A DNA stretch of 64,000 bases from the NCBI GenBank assembly GCA_946800325.1, contig OX326956.1, forward strand, positions 73,357,087 to 73,421,086, written 5' to 3'. Both the position numbers and the translations under genes were made by a program. Source of the stretch: Luzula sylvatica (Eukaryota; Streptophyta; Magnoliopsida; Poales; Juncaceae). The first letter of the stretch is position 1. Every line of letters begins with the position of its first letter. The notes beneath the pieces were generated by a model that saw only the letters and a list, made by a program, of their open reading frames with translations, was not told the origin of the DNA and searched no databases. This document shows, piece after piece, positions 1 to 11,200 of the stretch.

Positions 1-182
1 CGTCGAGGCGAGCGATTTTGATATAAAGATCGTGCCATTTGGAGAAAGTATGAGAAAGTTACAATGTGATAATCTTCATACTCAATAATTCAGGATGAAA
101 TTACCAAAAAAACTGTATTTTCTGTTAATTCGGGTTCAAAATACATAATTTCCCAAATTCGTTCGCGCTGCTGTATTCCTCT
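1..182. repeat. Reference A-type monomer
   Basis: This is the first monomer and sets the numbering. Diagnostic positions are the start cgtcgagg (1-8), ataaagatcg (23-32), gtatgagaaagttac (48-62), caggatg (91-97), ttacc (101-105), gtattttctg (115-124), acataattt (143-151) and gttcgcgctgctg (161-173). It contains 63 G or C bases of 182. The sequence catactcaa near 78 is a private variant of the usual catattcaa. A-type monomers occupy about every second position in the array and are usually followed by B or C. None of the three perfect inverted repeats of B monomers is intact here. Confidence 0.93.
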
Positions 183-194
183 CGCCGGGGCGAG
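181..194. repeat. Inverted repeat 1 of B monomers, at the monomer junction
   Basis: CTCGCC at 181-186 and GGCGAG at 189-194 are perfect reverse complements separated by gg. The same dyad occurs at every B start that reads cgccggggcgag. In A and C monomers the matching sequence is ctcgtcgaggcgag, where the six-base arms are broken, although a smaller ctcg-t-cgag dyad exists. B copies with gccgggtcgag have lost the arm. Confidence 0.85.
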
Positions 195-214
195 CGATTT
201 TGATATAAAAATCG
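195..214. repeat. Inverted repeat 2 of B monomers
   Basis: CGATTTT at 195-201 and AAAATCG at 208-214 are perfect reverse complements around the spacer gatata. In A and C monomers the right arm reads AAAGATCG, which breaks the symmetry. The tcctg sub-lineage of B loses the outermost base pair. Confidence 0.83.
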
Positions 215-284
215 TGCCATTTGGAGAAAGATTGAGAAAGCCACAATTGGACAATCTTCATATTCAATAATTCAAGAAGAAATT

Positions 285-307
285 ACAAAAAAAATTGTGT
301 TTTTTGT
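285..307. repeat. Inverted repeat 3, A-run and T-run, in B and C monomers
   Basis: ACAAAAAA at 285-292 and TTTTTTGT at 300-307 are perfect reverse complements with a 7-base spacer (aattgtg here, usually aactgtg). It is present in B and C monomers. In A monomers the arms read accaaaaaaa and attttctgt and no longer match. The T run varies from 6 to 8 bases in one lineage, and most of the array's indels lie here. Confidence 0.83.
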
Positions 308-1092
308 TAATTCGGGTTCAAAATACGTAATTTCCCAAATTCGGCAGCGCTGCTGCATTCCTCTCGTCGAGGCGAGCGATTTTGAAATAAAGATCGTGCC
401 ATTTGGAGAAAGTATGAGAAAGTTACAATGTGATAATCTTCATATTCAATAATTCAGGATGAAATTACCAAAAAAACTGTATTTTCTGTTAATTCGGGTT
501 CAAAATACATAATTTCCCAAATTCGTTCACGCTGCTGTATTCCTCTCGCCGGGGCGAGCGATTTTGATATTAAAATCGTGCCATTTGGAGAAAGATTGAG
601 AAAGCCACAATTGGACAATCTTCATATTCAATAATTCAAGAAGAAATTACAAAAAAAACTGTGTTTTTTGTTAATTCGGGTTCAAAATAGGTAATTTCCC
701 AAATTCGTTCGCGGTGCTGCATTCCTCTCGTCGAGGTGAGCGATTTTGATATAAAGATCGTGCCATTTGGAGAGTGTATGAGAAAGTTACAATGTGATAA
801 TCTTCATATTCAATAATTCGTGATGAAATTACAAAAAAAACTGTGTTTTTTGTTAATTCGGGTTCAAAATACGTAATTTCCCAAATTCGGCCGCGCTACT
901 GCATTCCTCTCGTCGAGGCGAGCGATTTTGATATAAAGATCGTGCCATTTGGAAAAAGTATGAGAAATTTACAATGTGATAATCTTCATATTCAATAATT
1001 CAGGATGAAATTACAAAAGAAACTGTATTTTCTGTTAATTCGGGTTCAAAATACATAATTTCCCAAATTCGTTCGCGCTGCTGTATTCCTCT

Positions 1093-4000
1093 CGCCGGGG
1101 CGAGCGATTTTGATATAAAAATCGTGCCATTTGGAGAAAGATTGAGAAAGCCACAATTGGACAATCTTCATATTCAATAATTCAAGAAGAAATTACAAAA
1201 AAAATTGTGTTTTTTGTTAATTCGGGTTCAAAATACGTAATTTCCCAAATTCGGCCGCGCTGCTGCATTCCTCTCGTCGAGGCGAGCGATTTTGATATAA
1301 AGATCGTGCCATTTGGAGAAAGTATGAGAAAGTTACAATGTGATAATCTTCATATTCAATAATTCAGGATGAAATTACCAAAAAAACTGTATTTTCTGTT
1401 AATTCGGGTTCAAAATACATAATTTCCCAAATTCGTTCGCGCTGCTGTATTCCTCTCGCCGGGGCGAGCGATTTTGATATAAAAATCGTGCCATTTGGAG
1501 AAAGATTGAGAAAGCCACAATTGGACAATCTTCATATTCAATAATTCAAGAAGAAATTACAAAAAAAATTGTGTTTTTTGTTAATTCGGGTTCAAAATAC
1601 GTAATTTCCCAAATTCGGCAGCGCTGCTGCATTCCTCTCATCGAGGCGAGCGATTTTGAAATAAAGATCGTGCCATTTGGAGAAAGTATGAGAAAGTTAC
1701 AATGTGATAATCTTCATATTCAATAATTCAGGATGAAATTACCAAAAAAACTGTATTTTCTGTTAATTCGGGTTCAAAATACATAATTTCCCAAATTCGT
1801 TCACGCTGCTGTATTCCTCTCGCCGGGGCGAGCGATTTTGATATTAAAATCGTGCCATTTGGAGAAAGATTGAGAAAGCCACAATTGGACAATCTTCATA
1901 TTCAATAATTCAAGAAGAAATTACAAAAAAAACTGTGTTTTTTGATAATTCGGGTTCAAAATACGTAATTTCCCAAATTCGGACTCGCTGCTGCATTCCT
2001 CTCGTCGAGGCGAGCGATTTTGATATAAAGATCGTGCCATTTGGAGAAAGTATGAGAAAGTTACAATGTGATAATCTTCATATTCAATAATTCAGGATGA
2101 AATTACCAAAAAAACTGTATTTTCTGTTAATTCGGGTTCAAAATACATAATTTCCCAAATTTGTTCACGCTGCTGTATTCCTCTCGCCGGGTCGAGCGAT
2201 TTTGATATAAAAATCGTGCCATTTGGAGAAAGATTGAGAAAGCCACAATTGGACAATCTTCATATTCAATAATTCAAGAAGAAATTACAAAAAAAATTGT
2301 GTTTTTTGTTAATTCTGGTTCAAAATACGTAATTTCCCAAATTCGGCCGCGCTGCTGCATTCCTCTCGTCGAGGCGAGCGATTTTGATATAAAGATCGTG
2401 CCATTTGGAGAAAGTATGAGAAAGTTACAATGTGATAATCTTCATATTCAATAATTCAGGATGAAATTACCAAAAAAACTGTATTTTCTGTTAATTCGGG
2501 TTCAAAATACATAATTTCCCAAATTCGTTCACGGAGCTGCTTTCCTCTCGTCGAGGCGAGCGATTTTGATATAAAGATCGTGCCATTTGGAGAAAGTATG
2601 AGAAAGTTACAATGCGATAATCTTCATATTCAATAATTCATGATGAAATTACAAAAAAAACTGTGTTTTTTGTTAATTCGGGTTCAAAATACGTAATTTC
2701 CCGAATTCGGCCGCGCAGCTGCATTCCTCTCGTCGAGGCGAGCGATTTTGATATAAAGATCGTGCCATTTGGAGAAAGTATGAGAAAGTTACAATGTGAT
2801 AATCTTCATATTCAATAATTCAGGATGAAATTACCAAAAAACCTGTATTTTCTGTTAATTCGGGTTCAAAATACATAATTTCCCAAATTCGTTCGCGCTG
2901 CCGTATTCCTCTCGCCGGGGCGAGCGATTTTGATATAAAAATCGTGCCATTTGGAGAAAGATTAAGAAAGCCACAATTGGACAATCTTCATATTCAATAA
3001 TTCAAGAAGAAATTACAAAAAAAACTGTGTTTTTTGTTAATTCGGGTTCAAAATACATAATTTCCCAAATTCGGCCGCGCAGCTGCATTCCTCTCGTCGA
3101 GGCGAGCGATTTTGATATAAAGATCGTGCCATTTGGAGAAAGTATGAGAAAGTTACAATGTGATAATCTTCATATTCAATAATTCAGGATGAAATTACCA
3201 AAAAAACTGTATTTTCTGTTAATTCGGGTTCAAAATACATAATTTCCCAAATTCGTTCGCGGTGCTGCATTCCTCTCGTCGAGGCGAGCGATTTTGATAT
3301 AATGATCGTGCCATTTGGAGAAAGTATGAGAAAGCCACAATTGGACAATCTTCATATTCAATAATTCAAGATGAAATTACAAAAAAAACTGTGTTTTTTG
3401 TTAATTCGGGTTCAAAATACATAATTTCCCAAATTCGTTCGCGCTGCTGTATTCCTCTCGCCGGGTCGAGCGATTTTGATATAAAAATCGTGCCATTTGG
3501 AGAAAGATTGAGAAAGCCACAATTGGACAATCTTCATATTCAATAATTCAAGAAGAAATTACAAAAAAAATTGTGTTTTTTGTTAATTCTGGTTCAAAAT
3601 ACGTAATTTCCCAAATTCGGCCGCGCTGCTGCATTCCTCTCGTCGAGGCGAGCGATTTTGATATAAAGATCGTGCCATTTGGAGAAAGTATGAGAAAGTT
3701 ACAATGTGATAATCTTCATATTCAATAATTCAGGATGAAATTACCAAAAAAACTGTATTTTCTGTTAATTCGGGTTCAAAATACATAATTTCCCAAATTC
3801 GTTCGCGCTGCTGTATTCCTCTCGCCGGGGCGAGCGATTTTGATATAAAAATCGTGCCATTTGGAGAAAGATTGAGAAAGCCACAATTGGACAATATTCA
3901 TATTCAATAATTCAAGAAGAAATTACAAAAAAAATTGTGTTTTTTGTTAATTCGGGTTCAAAATACGTAATTTCCCAAATTCGGCAGCGCTGCTGCATTC

Positions 4001-6190
4001 CTCTCGTCGAGGCGAGCGATTTTGAAATAAAGATCGTGCCATTTGGAGAAAGTATGAGAAAGTTACAATGTGATAATCTTCATATTCAATAATTCAGGAT
4101 GAAATTACCAAAAAAACTGTATTTTCTGTTAATTCGGGTTCAAAATATATAATTTCCCAAATTCGTTCGCGCTGCTGTATTCCTCTCGCCGGGTCGAGCG
4201 ATTTTGATATAAAAATAGTGCCATTTGGAGAAAGACTGAGAAAGCCACAATTGGACAATCTTCATATTCAATAATTCAAGAAGAAATTACAAAAAAAACT
4301 GTGTTTTTTGATAATTCGGGTTCAAAATACGTAATTTCCCAAATTCGGCCTCGCTGCTGCATTCCTCTCGTCGAGGCGAGCGATTTTGATATAAAGATCG
4401 TGCCATTTGGAGAAAGTATGAGAAAGTTACAATGTGATAATCTTCATATTCAATAATTCAGGATGAAATTACCAAAAAAACTGTATTTTCTGTTAATTCG
4501 GGTTCAAAATACATAATTTCCCAAATTTGTTCGCGCTGCTGTATTCCTCTCGCCGGGTCGAGCGATTTTGATATAAAAATCGTGCTATTTGGAGAAAGAT
4601 TGAGAAAGCCACAATTGGACAATCTTCATATTCAATAATTCAAGAAGAAATTACAAAAAAAATTGTGTTTTTTGTTAATTCTGGTTCAAAATACGTAATT
4701 TCCCAAATTCGGCCGCGCTGCTGCATTCCTCTCGTCGAGGCGAGCGATTTTGATATAAAGATCGTGCCATTTGGAGAAAGTATGAGAAAGTTACAATGTG
4801 ATAATCTTCATATTCAATAATTCAGGATGAAATTACCAAAAAAACTGTATTTTCTGTTAATTCGGGTTCAAAATACATAATTTCCCAAATTCGTTCACGG
4901 AGCTGCTTTCCTCTCGTCGAGGCGAGCGATTTTGATATAAAGATCGTGCCATTTGGAGAAAGTATGAGAAAGTTACAATGCGATAATCTTCATATTCAAT
5001 AATTCATGATGAAATTACAAAAAAAACTGTGTTTTTTGTTAATTCGGGTTCAAAATACGTAATTTCCCGAATTCGGCCGCGCTGCTGTATTCCTCTCGTC
5101 GAGGCGAGCGATTTTGATATAAAGATCGTGCCATTTGGAGAAAGTATGAGAAAGTTACAATGTGATAATCTTCATATTCAATAATTCAGGATGAAATTAC
5201 CAAAAAACCTGTATTTTCTGTTAATTCGGGTTCAAAATACATAATTTCATAAATTCGTTCGCGCTGCCGTATTCCTCTCGCCGGGGCGAGCGATTTTGAT
5301 ATAAAAATCGTGCCATTTGGAGAAAGATTAAGAAAGCCACAATTGGACAATCTTCATATTCAATAATTCAAGAAGAAATTACAAAAAAAACTGTGTTTTT
5401 TGTTAATTCGGGTTCAAAATACATAATTTCCCAAATTCGGCCGCGATGCTGCATTCCTCTCGTCGAGGCGAGCGATTTTGATATAAAGATCGTGCCATTT
5501 GGAGAAAGTATGAGAAAGTTACAATGTGATAATCTTCATATTCAATAATTCAGGATGAAATTACCAAAAAAACTGTATTTTCTGTTAATTCGGGTTCAAA
5601 ATACATAATTTCCCAAATTCGTTCGCGGTGCTGCATTCCTCTCGTCGAGGCGAGCGATTTTGATATAAAGATCGTGCCATTTGGAGAAAGTATGAGAAAG
5701 CCACAATTGGACAATCTTCATATTCAATAATTCAAGATGAAATTACAAAAAAAACTGTGTTTTTTTTTATTCGGGTTCAAAATACATAATTTCCCAAATT
5801 CGTTCGCGCTGCTGTATTCCTCTCGCCGGGTCGAGCGATTTTGATATAAAAATCGTGCCATTTGGAGAAAGATTGAGAAAGCCACAATTGGACAATCTTC
5901 ATATTCAATAATTCAAGAAGAAATTACAAAAAAAACTGTGTTTTTTGTTAATTCGGGTTCAAAATACGTAATTTCCCAAATTCGGCCGCGCTGCTGCATT
6001 CCTCTCGTCGAGGCGAGCGATTTTGATATAAAGATCGTGCCATTTGGAGAAAGTATGAGAAAGTTACAATGTGATAATCTTCATATTCAATAATTCAGGA
6101 TGAAATTACCAAAAAAACTGTATTTTCTGTTAATTCGGGTTCAAAATACATAATTTCCCAAATTTGTTCGCGCTGCTGTATTCCTCTCGC
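1093..6190. repeat. 13-monomer higher-order repeat (2366 bp), about two copies
   Basis: Several rare variants recur exactly 2366 bp (13 x 182) apart: gaaataaag at 1658 and 4024, acggagctgcttt at 2531 and 4897, and aaaacctgt at 2841 and 5207. The left limit lies between 1093 and 1275, and the match fades after about 6190. A 1-bp loss in a T run near 5761 slightly shortens the second copy. Boundaries were set by eye. Confidence 0.75.
3277..3458. repeat. Chimeric A/B monomer
   Basis: It starts as A (cgtcgagg, gtatgagaaag) and then switches to B (ccacaattggacaat, an A8 run, gttttttg). The next diagnostic reads caagatg, between B caagaag and A caggatg. It also has the private variant ataatgatcg. 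Related chimeras sit at 5643 (13 monomers on) and 7280, the latter returning to A (caggatg, ttacc) after the B patch. This fits a short conversion tract or a crossover between misaligned monomers. Confidence 0.7.
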
Positions 6191-7460
6191 CGGGTCGAGC
6201 GATTTTGATATAAAAATCGTGCCATTTGGAGAAAGATTGAGAAAGCCACAATTGGACAATCTTCATATTCAATAATTCAAGAAGAAATTACAAAAAAAAC
6301 TGTGTTTTTTGTTAATTCTGGTTCAAAATACGTAATTTCCCAAATTCGGCCGCGCTGCTGCATTCCTCTCGTCGAGGCGAGCGATTTTGATATAAAGATC
6401 TTGCCATTTGGAGAAAGTATGAGAAAGTTACAATGTGATAATCTTCATATTCAATAATTCAGGATGAAATTACCAAAAAAACTGTATTTTCTGTTAATTC
6501 GGGTTCAAAATACATAATTTCCCAAATTCGTTCACGGAGCTGCTTTCCTCTCGTCGAGGCGAGCGATTTTGATATAAAGATCGTGCCATTTGGAGAAAGT
6601 ATGAGAAAGTTACAATGCGATAATCTTCATATTCAATAATTCATGATGAAATTACAAAAAAAACTGTGTTTTTTGTTAATTCGGGTTCAAAATACGTAAT
6701 TTCCCGAATTCGGCCGCGTTGCTGCATTCCTCTCGTCGAGGCGAGCGATTTTGATATAAAGATCGTGCCATTTGGAGAAAGTATGAGAAAGTTACAATGT
6801 GATAATCTTCATATTCAATAATTCAGGATGAAATTACCAAAAAACTTGTATTTTCTGTTAATTCGGGTTCAAAATACATTATTTCCCAAATTCGGCCGCG
6901 CTGCCGTATTCCTCTCGCCGGGGCGAGCGATTTTGATATAAAAATCGTGCCATTTGGAGAAAGATTAAGAAAGCCACAATTGGACAATCTTCATATTCAA
7001 TAATTCAAGAAGAAATTACAAAAAAAACTGTGTTTTTTGTTAATTCGGGTTCAAAATACGTAATTTCCCAAATTCGGCCGCGCTGCTGCATTCCTCTCGT
7101 CGAGGCGAGCGATTTTGATATAAAGATCGTGCCATTTGGAGAAAGATTGAGAAAGTTACAATGTGATAATCTTCATATTCAATAATTCAAGAAGAAATTA
7201 CAAAAAAAACTGTGTTTTTTGTTAATTCGGGTTCAAAATACATAATTTCCCAAATTCGTTCGCGGTGCTGCATTCCTCTCGTCGAGGCGAGCGATTTTGA
7301 TATAAAGATCGTGCCATTTGGAGAAAGTATGAGAAAGCCACAATTGGACAATCTTCATATTCAATAATTCAGGATGAAATTACCAAAAAAATTGTATTTT
7401 CTGTTAATTCGGGTTCAGAATACATAATTTCCCAAATTCGTTCGCGGTGCTGCTTTCCTC
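4187..7460. repeat. Nine-monomer repeat (1637 bp), two copies
   Basis: The tags acggagctgcttt (4897 and 6534), aaaacctgt/aaaacttgt (5207 and 6844) and the chimeric monomer (5643 and 7280) recur 1637 bp apart, that is 9 x 182 minus 1. The missing base is in the T run near 5761. This block overlaps the 13-monomer block: its first copy is the second half of a 13-monomer unit, so it looks like a shortened re-amplification of that unit. Confidence 0.65.
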
Positions 7461-8200
7461 TCGCCGGGTCGAGCGATTTTGATATAAAGATCGTGCCATT
7501 TGGAGAAAGTATGAGAAAGTTACAATGCGATAATCTTCATATTCAATAATTCATGATGAAATTACAAAAAAAACTGTGTTTTTTGTTAATTCGGGTTCAA
7601 AATACGTAATTTCCCGAATTCGGCCGCGTTGCTGCATTCCTCTCGTCGAGGCGAGCGATTTTGATATAAAGATCGTGCCATTTGGAGAAAGTATGAGAAA
7701 GTTACAATGTGATAATCTTCATATTCAATAATTCAGGATGAAATTACCAAAAAAACTGTATTTTCTGTTAATTCGGGTTCAAAATACATAATTTCCCAAA
7801 TTCGTTCACGCTGCTGTATTCCTCTCGCCGGGGCGAGCAATTTTGATATAAAAATCGTGCCATTTGGAGAAAGATTGAGAAAGCCACAATTGGACAATCT
7901 TCATATTCAATAATTCAAGAAGAAATTACAAAAAAAACTGTGTTTTTTGTTAATTCGTGTTCAAAATATGTAATTTCCCAAATTCGGCCGCGTTGCAGCA
8001 TTCCTCTCGTCGAGGCAAGCGATTTTCATATAAAGATCGTGCCATTTGGAGAAAGTATGAGAAAGTTACAATGTGATAATCTTCATATTCAATAATTCAG
8101 GATGAAATCACCAAAAAAACTGTATTTTCTGTTAATTCGGGTTCAAAATACATAATTTCCCAAATTCGTTCGCGGTGCTGCTTTCCTCTCGTCGAGGCGA
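7460..8200. repeat. Satellite monomers between HOR blocks
   Basis: This stretch contains only ordinary A, B and C monomers. Its best internal partner is about 2368 bp downstream: the B variant gagcaatttt occurs at 7835, 10203 and 13294. A private variant reads gggttcagaatac near 7416. Confidence 0.7.
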
Positions 8201-11200
8201 GCGATTTTGATATAAAGATCGTGCCATTTGGAGAAAGTATGAGAAAGTTACAATGTGATAATCTTCATATTCAATAATTCAGGATGAAATTACCAAAAAA
8301 ACTGTATTTTCTGTTAATTCGGGTTCAAAATACATAATTTCCCAAATTCGTTCGCGCTGCTGTATTCCTCTCGCCGGGGCGAGCGATTTTGATATAAAAA
8401 TCCTGCCATTTGGAGAAAGATTGAGAAAACCACAATTGGACAATCTTCATATTCAATAATTCAAGAAGAAATTACAAAAAAAACTGTGTTTTTTGTTAAT
8501 TCGGGTTCAAACTAGGTAATTTCCCAAATTCGTTTGTGGTGCTGCATTCCTCTCGTCGAGGGGAGCGATTTTGATATAAAGATCATGCCATTTGGAGAAA
8601 GTATGAGAAAGTTACAATGTGATAATCTTCATATTCAATAATTCATGATGAAATTACAAAAAAAACTGTGTTTTTTGTTAATTCGGGTTCAAAATACGTA
8701 ATTTCCCAAATTCGGCCGCGCTGCGGCATTCCTCTCGTCGAGGCGAGAGATTTTGATATAAAGATCGTGCCATTTGGAGAAAGTATGAGAAAGTTACAAT
8801 GTGATAATCTTCATATTCAATAATTCAGGATGAAATTACCAAAAAAACTGTATTTTCTGTTAATTCGGGTCCAAAATACATAATTTCCCAAATTCGATCG
8901 CGGTGCTGCATTCCTCTCGTCGAGGCGAGCGATTTTGATATAAAGATCGTGCCATTTGGAGAAAGTATGAGAAAGTTACAATGTGATAATCTTCATATTC
9001 AATAATTCATGATGAAATTACAAAAAAAACTTTGTTTTTTGTTAATTCGGTTTCAATATACGTAATTTCCCAAATTCGGCCGCGCAGCTGCATTCCTCTC
9101 GTCGAGGCGAGCGATTTTGATATAAAGATCGTGCCATTTGGAGAAAGTATGAGAAAGTTACAATGTGATAATCTTCATATTCAATAATTCAGGATGAAAT
9201 TACCAAAAAAACTGTATTTTCTGTTAATTCGGGTTCAAAATACATAATTTCCCAAATTCGTTCGCGGCGCTGCATTCCTCTCGTCGAGGCGAGCGATTTT
9301 GATATAAAGATCGTGCCATTTGGAGAAAGTATCAGAAAGTTACAATGTGATAATCTTCATATTCAATAATTCATGATAAAATTACAAAAAAAACTGTGTT
9401 TTTTGTTAATTCGGGTTCAAAATACGTAATTTCACAACTTCGGCCGCGATGCTGCATTCCTCTCGTCGAGGCGAGCGATTTCGATATAAAGATCGTGCCA
9501 TTTGGAGAAAGTATGAGAAAGTTAAAATGTGATAATCTTCATATTCAATAATTCAGGATGAAATTACCAAAAAAACTGTATTTTCTGTTAATTCGGGTTC
9601 AAAATACATAATTTCCCAAATTCGTTCGCGCTGCTGTATTCCTCTCGCCGGGGCGAGCGATTTTGATATAAAAATCGTGCCATTTGGAGAAAGATTGAGA
9701 AAGCCACAATTGGACAATCTTCATATTCAATAATTCAAGAAGAAATTACAAAAAAAACTGTGTTTTTTTTGTTAATTCGGGTTCAAAATAGGTAATTTCC
9801 CAAATTCGGCCGCGTTGCTGCATTCCTCTCGTCGAGGCGAGCGATTTTGATATAAAGATCGTGCCATTTGGAGAAAGTATGAGAAAGTTACAATGTGATA
9901 ATCTTCATATTCAATAATTCAGGATGAAATTACCAAAAAAACTGTATTTTCTGTTAATTCGGGTTCAAAATACATAATTTCCCAAATTCGTTCACGGTGC
10001 TGCTTTCCTCTCGTCGAGGCGAGCGATTTTGATATAAAGATCGTGCCATTTGGAGAAAGTATGAGAAAGTTACAATGTGATAATCTTCATATTCAATAAT
10101 TCAGGATGAAATTACCAAAAAAACTGTATTTTCTGTTAATTCGGGTTCAAAATACATAATTTCCCAAATTCGTTCACGCTGCTGTATTCCTCTCGCCGGG
10201 GCGAGCAATTTTGATATAAAAATCGTGCCATTTGGAGAAAGATTGAGAAAGCCACAATTGGACAATCTTCATATTCAATAATTCAAGAAGAAATTACAAA
10301 AAAAACTGTGTTTTTTGTTAATTCGGGTTCAAAATATGTAATTTCCCAAATTCGGCCGCGCTGCTGCATTCCTCTCGTCGAGGCAAGCGATTTTCATATA
10401 AAGATCGTGCCATTTGGAGAAAGTATGAGAAAGTTACAATGTGATAATCTTCATATTCAATAATTCAGGATGAAATCACCAAAAAAACTGTATTTTCTGT
10501 TAATTCGGGTTCAAAATACATAATTTCCCAAATTCGTTCGCGGTGCTGCATTCCTCTCGTCGAGGCGATTTTGATATAAAGATCGTGCCATTTGGAGAAA
10601 GTATGAGAAAGTTACAATGTGATAATCTTCATATTCAATAATTCATGATAAAATTACAAAAAAAACTGTGTCTTTTGTGAATTCGGGTTCAAAATACGTA
10701 ATTTACCAAATTCGGCCACGCTGCTGCATTCCTCTCGTCGAGGCGAGCGATTTTGATATAAAGATCGTGCCATTTGCAGAAAGTATGAGAAAGTTACAAT
10801 GTGATAATCTTCATATTCAATAATTCAGGATGAAATTACCAAAAAAACTGTATTTTCTGTTAATTCGGGTTCAAAATACATAATTTCCCAAATTCGTTCG
10901 CGCTGCTGTATTCCTCTCGCCGGGGCGAGCGATTTTGATATAAAAATCCTGCCATTTGGAGAAAGATTGAGAAAACCACAATTGGACAATCTTCATATTC
11001 AATAATTCAAGAAGAAATTACAAAAAAAACTGTGTTTTTTGTTAATTCGGGTTCAAAATAGGTAATTTCCCAAATTCGTTCGTGGTGCTGCATTCCTCTC
11101 GTCGAGGGGAGCGATTTTGATATAAAGATCATGCCATTTGGAGAAAGTATGAGAAAGTTACAATGTGATAATCTTCATATTCAATAATTCATGATGAAAT

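Larger units (their letters stand above)
183..364. repeat. Reference B-type monomer
   Basis: It starts cgccgggg instead of cgtcgagg. It has ataaaaatcg, gattgagaaagcc, acaattggacaat, caagaag, an A8 run, gttttttg, acgtaattt and a ggcagcg end (more often ggccgcg). It carries three perfect inverted repeats annotated separately. A sub-lineage with cctgcc in place of cgtgcc at the start of the gtgcc block is a useful tag for higher-order repeats: it recurs at 8401, 10947, 14038, 16224, 18410, 20596, 22781 and onward to 61749. B also contains CAATTG, which the A and C classes lack at that place. Confidence 0.92.
1..1935. repeat. Seven-monomer duplication (offset 1274 bp)
   Basis: Bases 1 to about 660 recur at 1275 to about 1935. 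The tag is the A variant with tttgaaataaag, found at 384 and again at 1658, preceded by a ggcagcgctg end. The match breaks near 670/1944, where the first copy reads aataggtaattt with a gttcgcggtg end and the second reads aatacgtaattt with ggactcgctg. Seven is odd, so the two copies are in opposite phase of the A/X dimer ladder. The copies end inside the window, so the full extent upstream is unknown. Confidence 0.7.

Noticed and set aside
285..307. Rho-independent terminator-like hairpin with T run
   Set aside because: The arms are A/T homopolymers with no GC stem, repeated in most B and C monomers and with no gene upstream. It is an inverted repeat of the satellite, not a terminator.
2696..2720. 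Palindromes ccgaattcgg and gcagctgc as possible regulatory sites
   Set aside because: They come from single-base variants of the ordinary monomer end (cccaaattcgg, gcgctgctgc) and occur in a few monomers only. There is no gene nearby for them to regulate.
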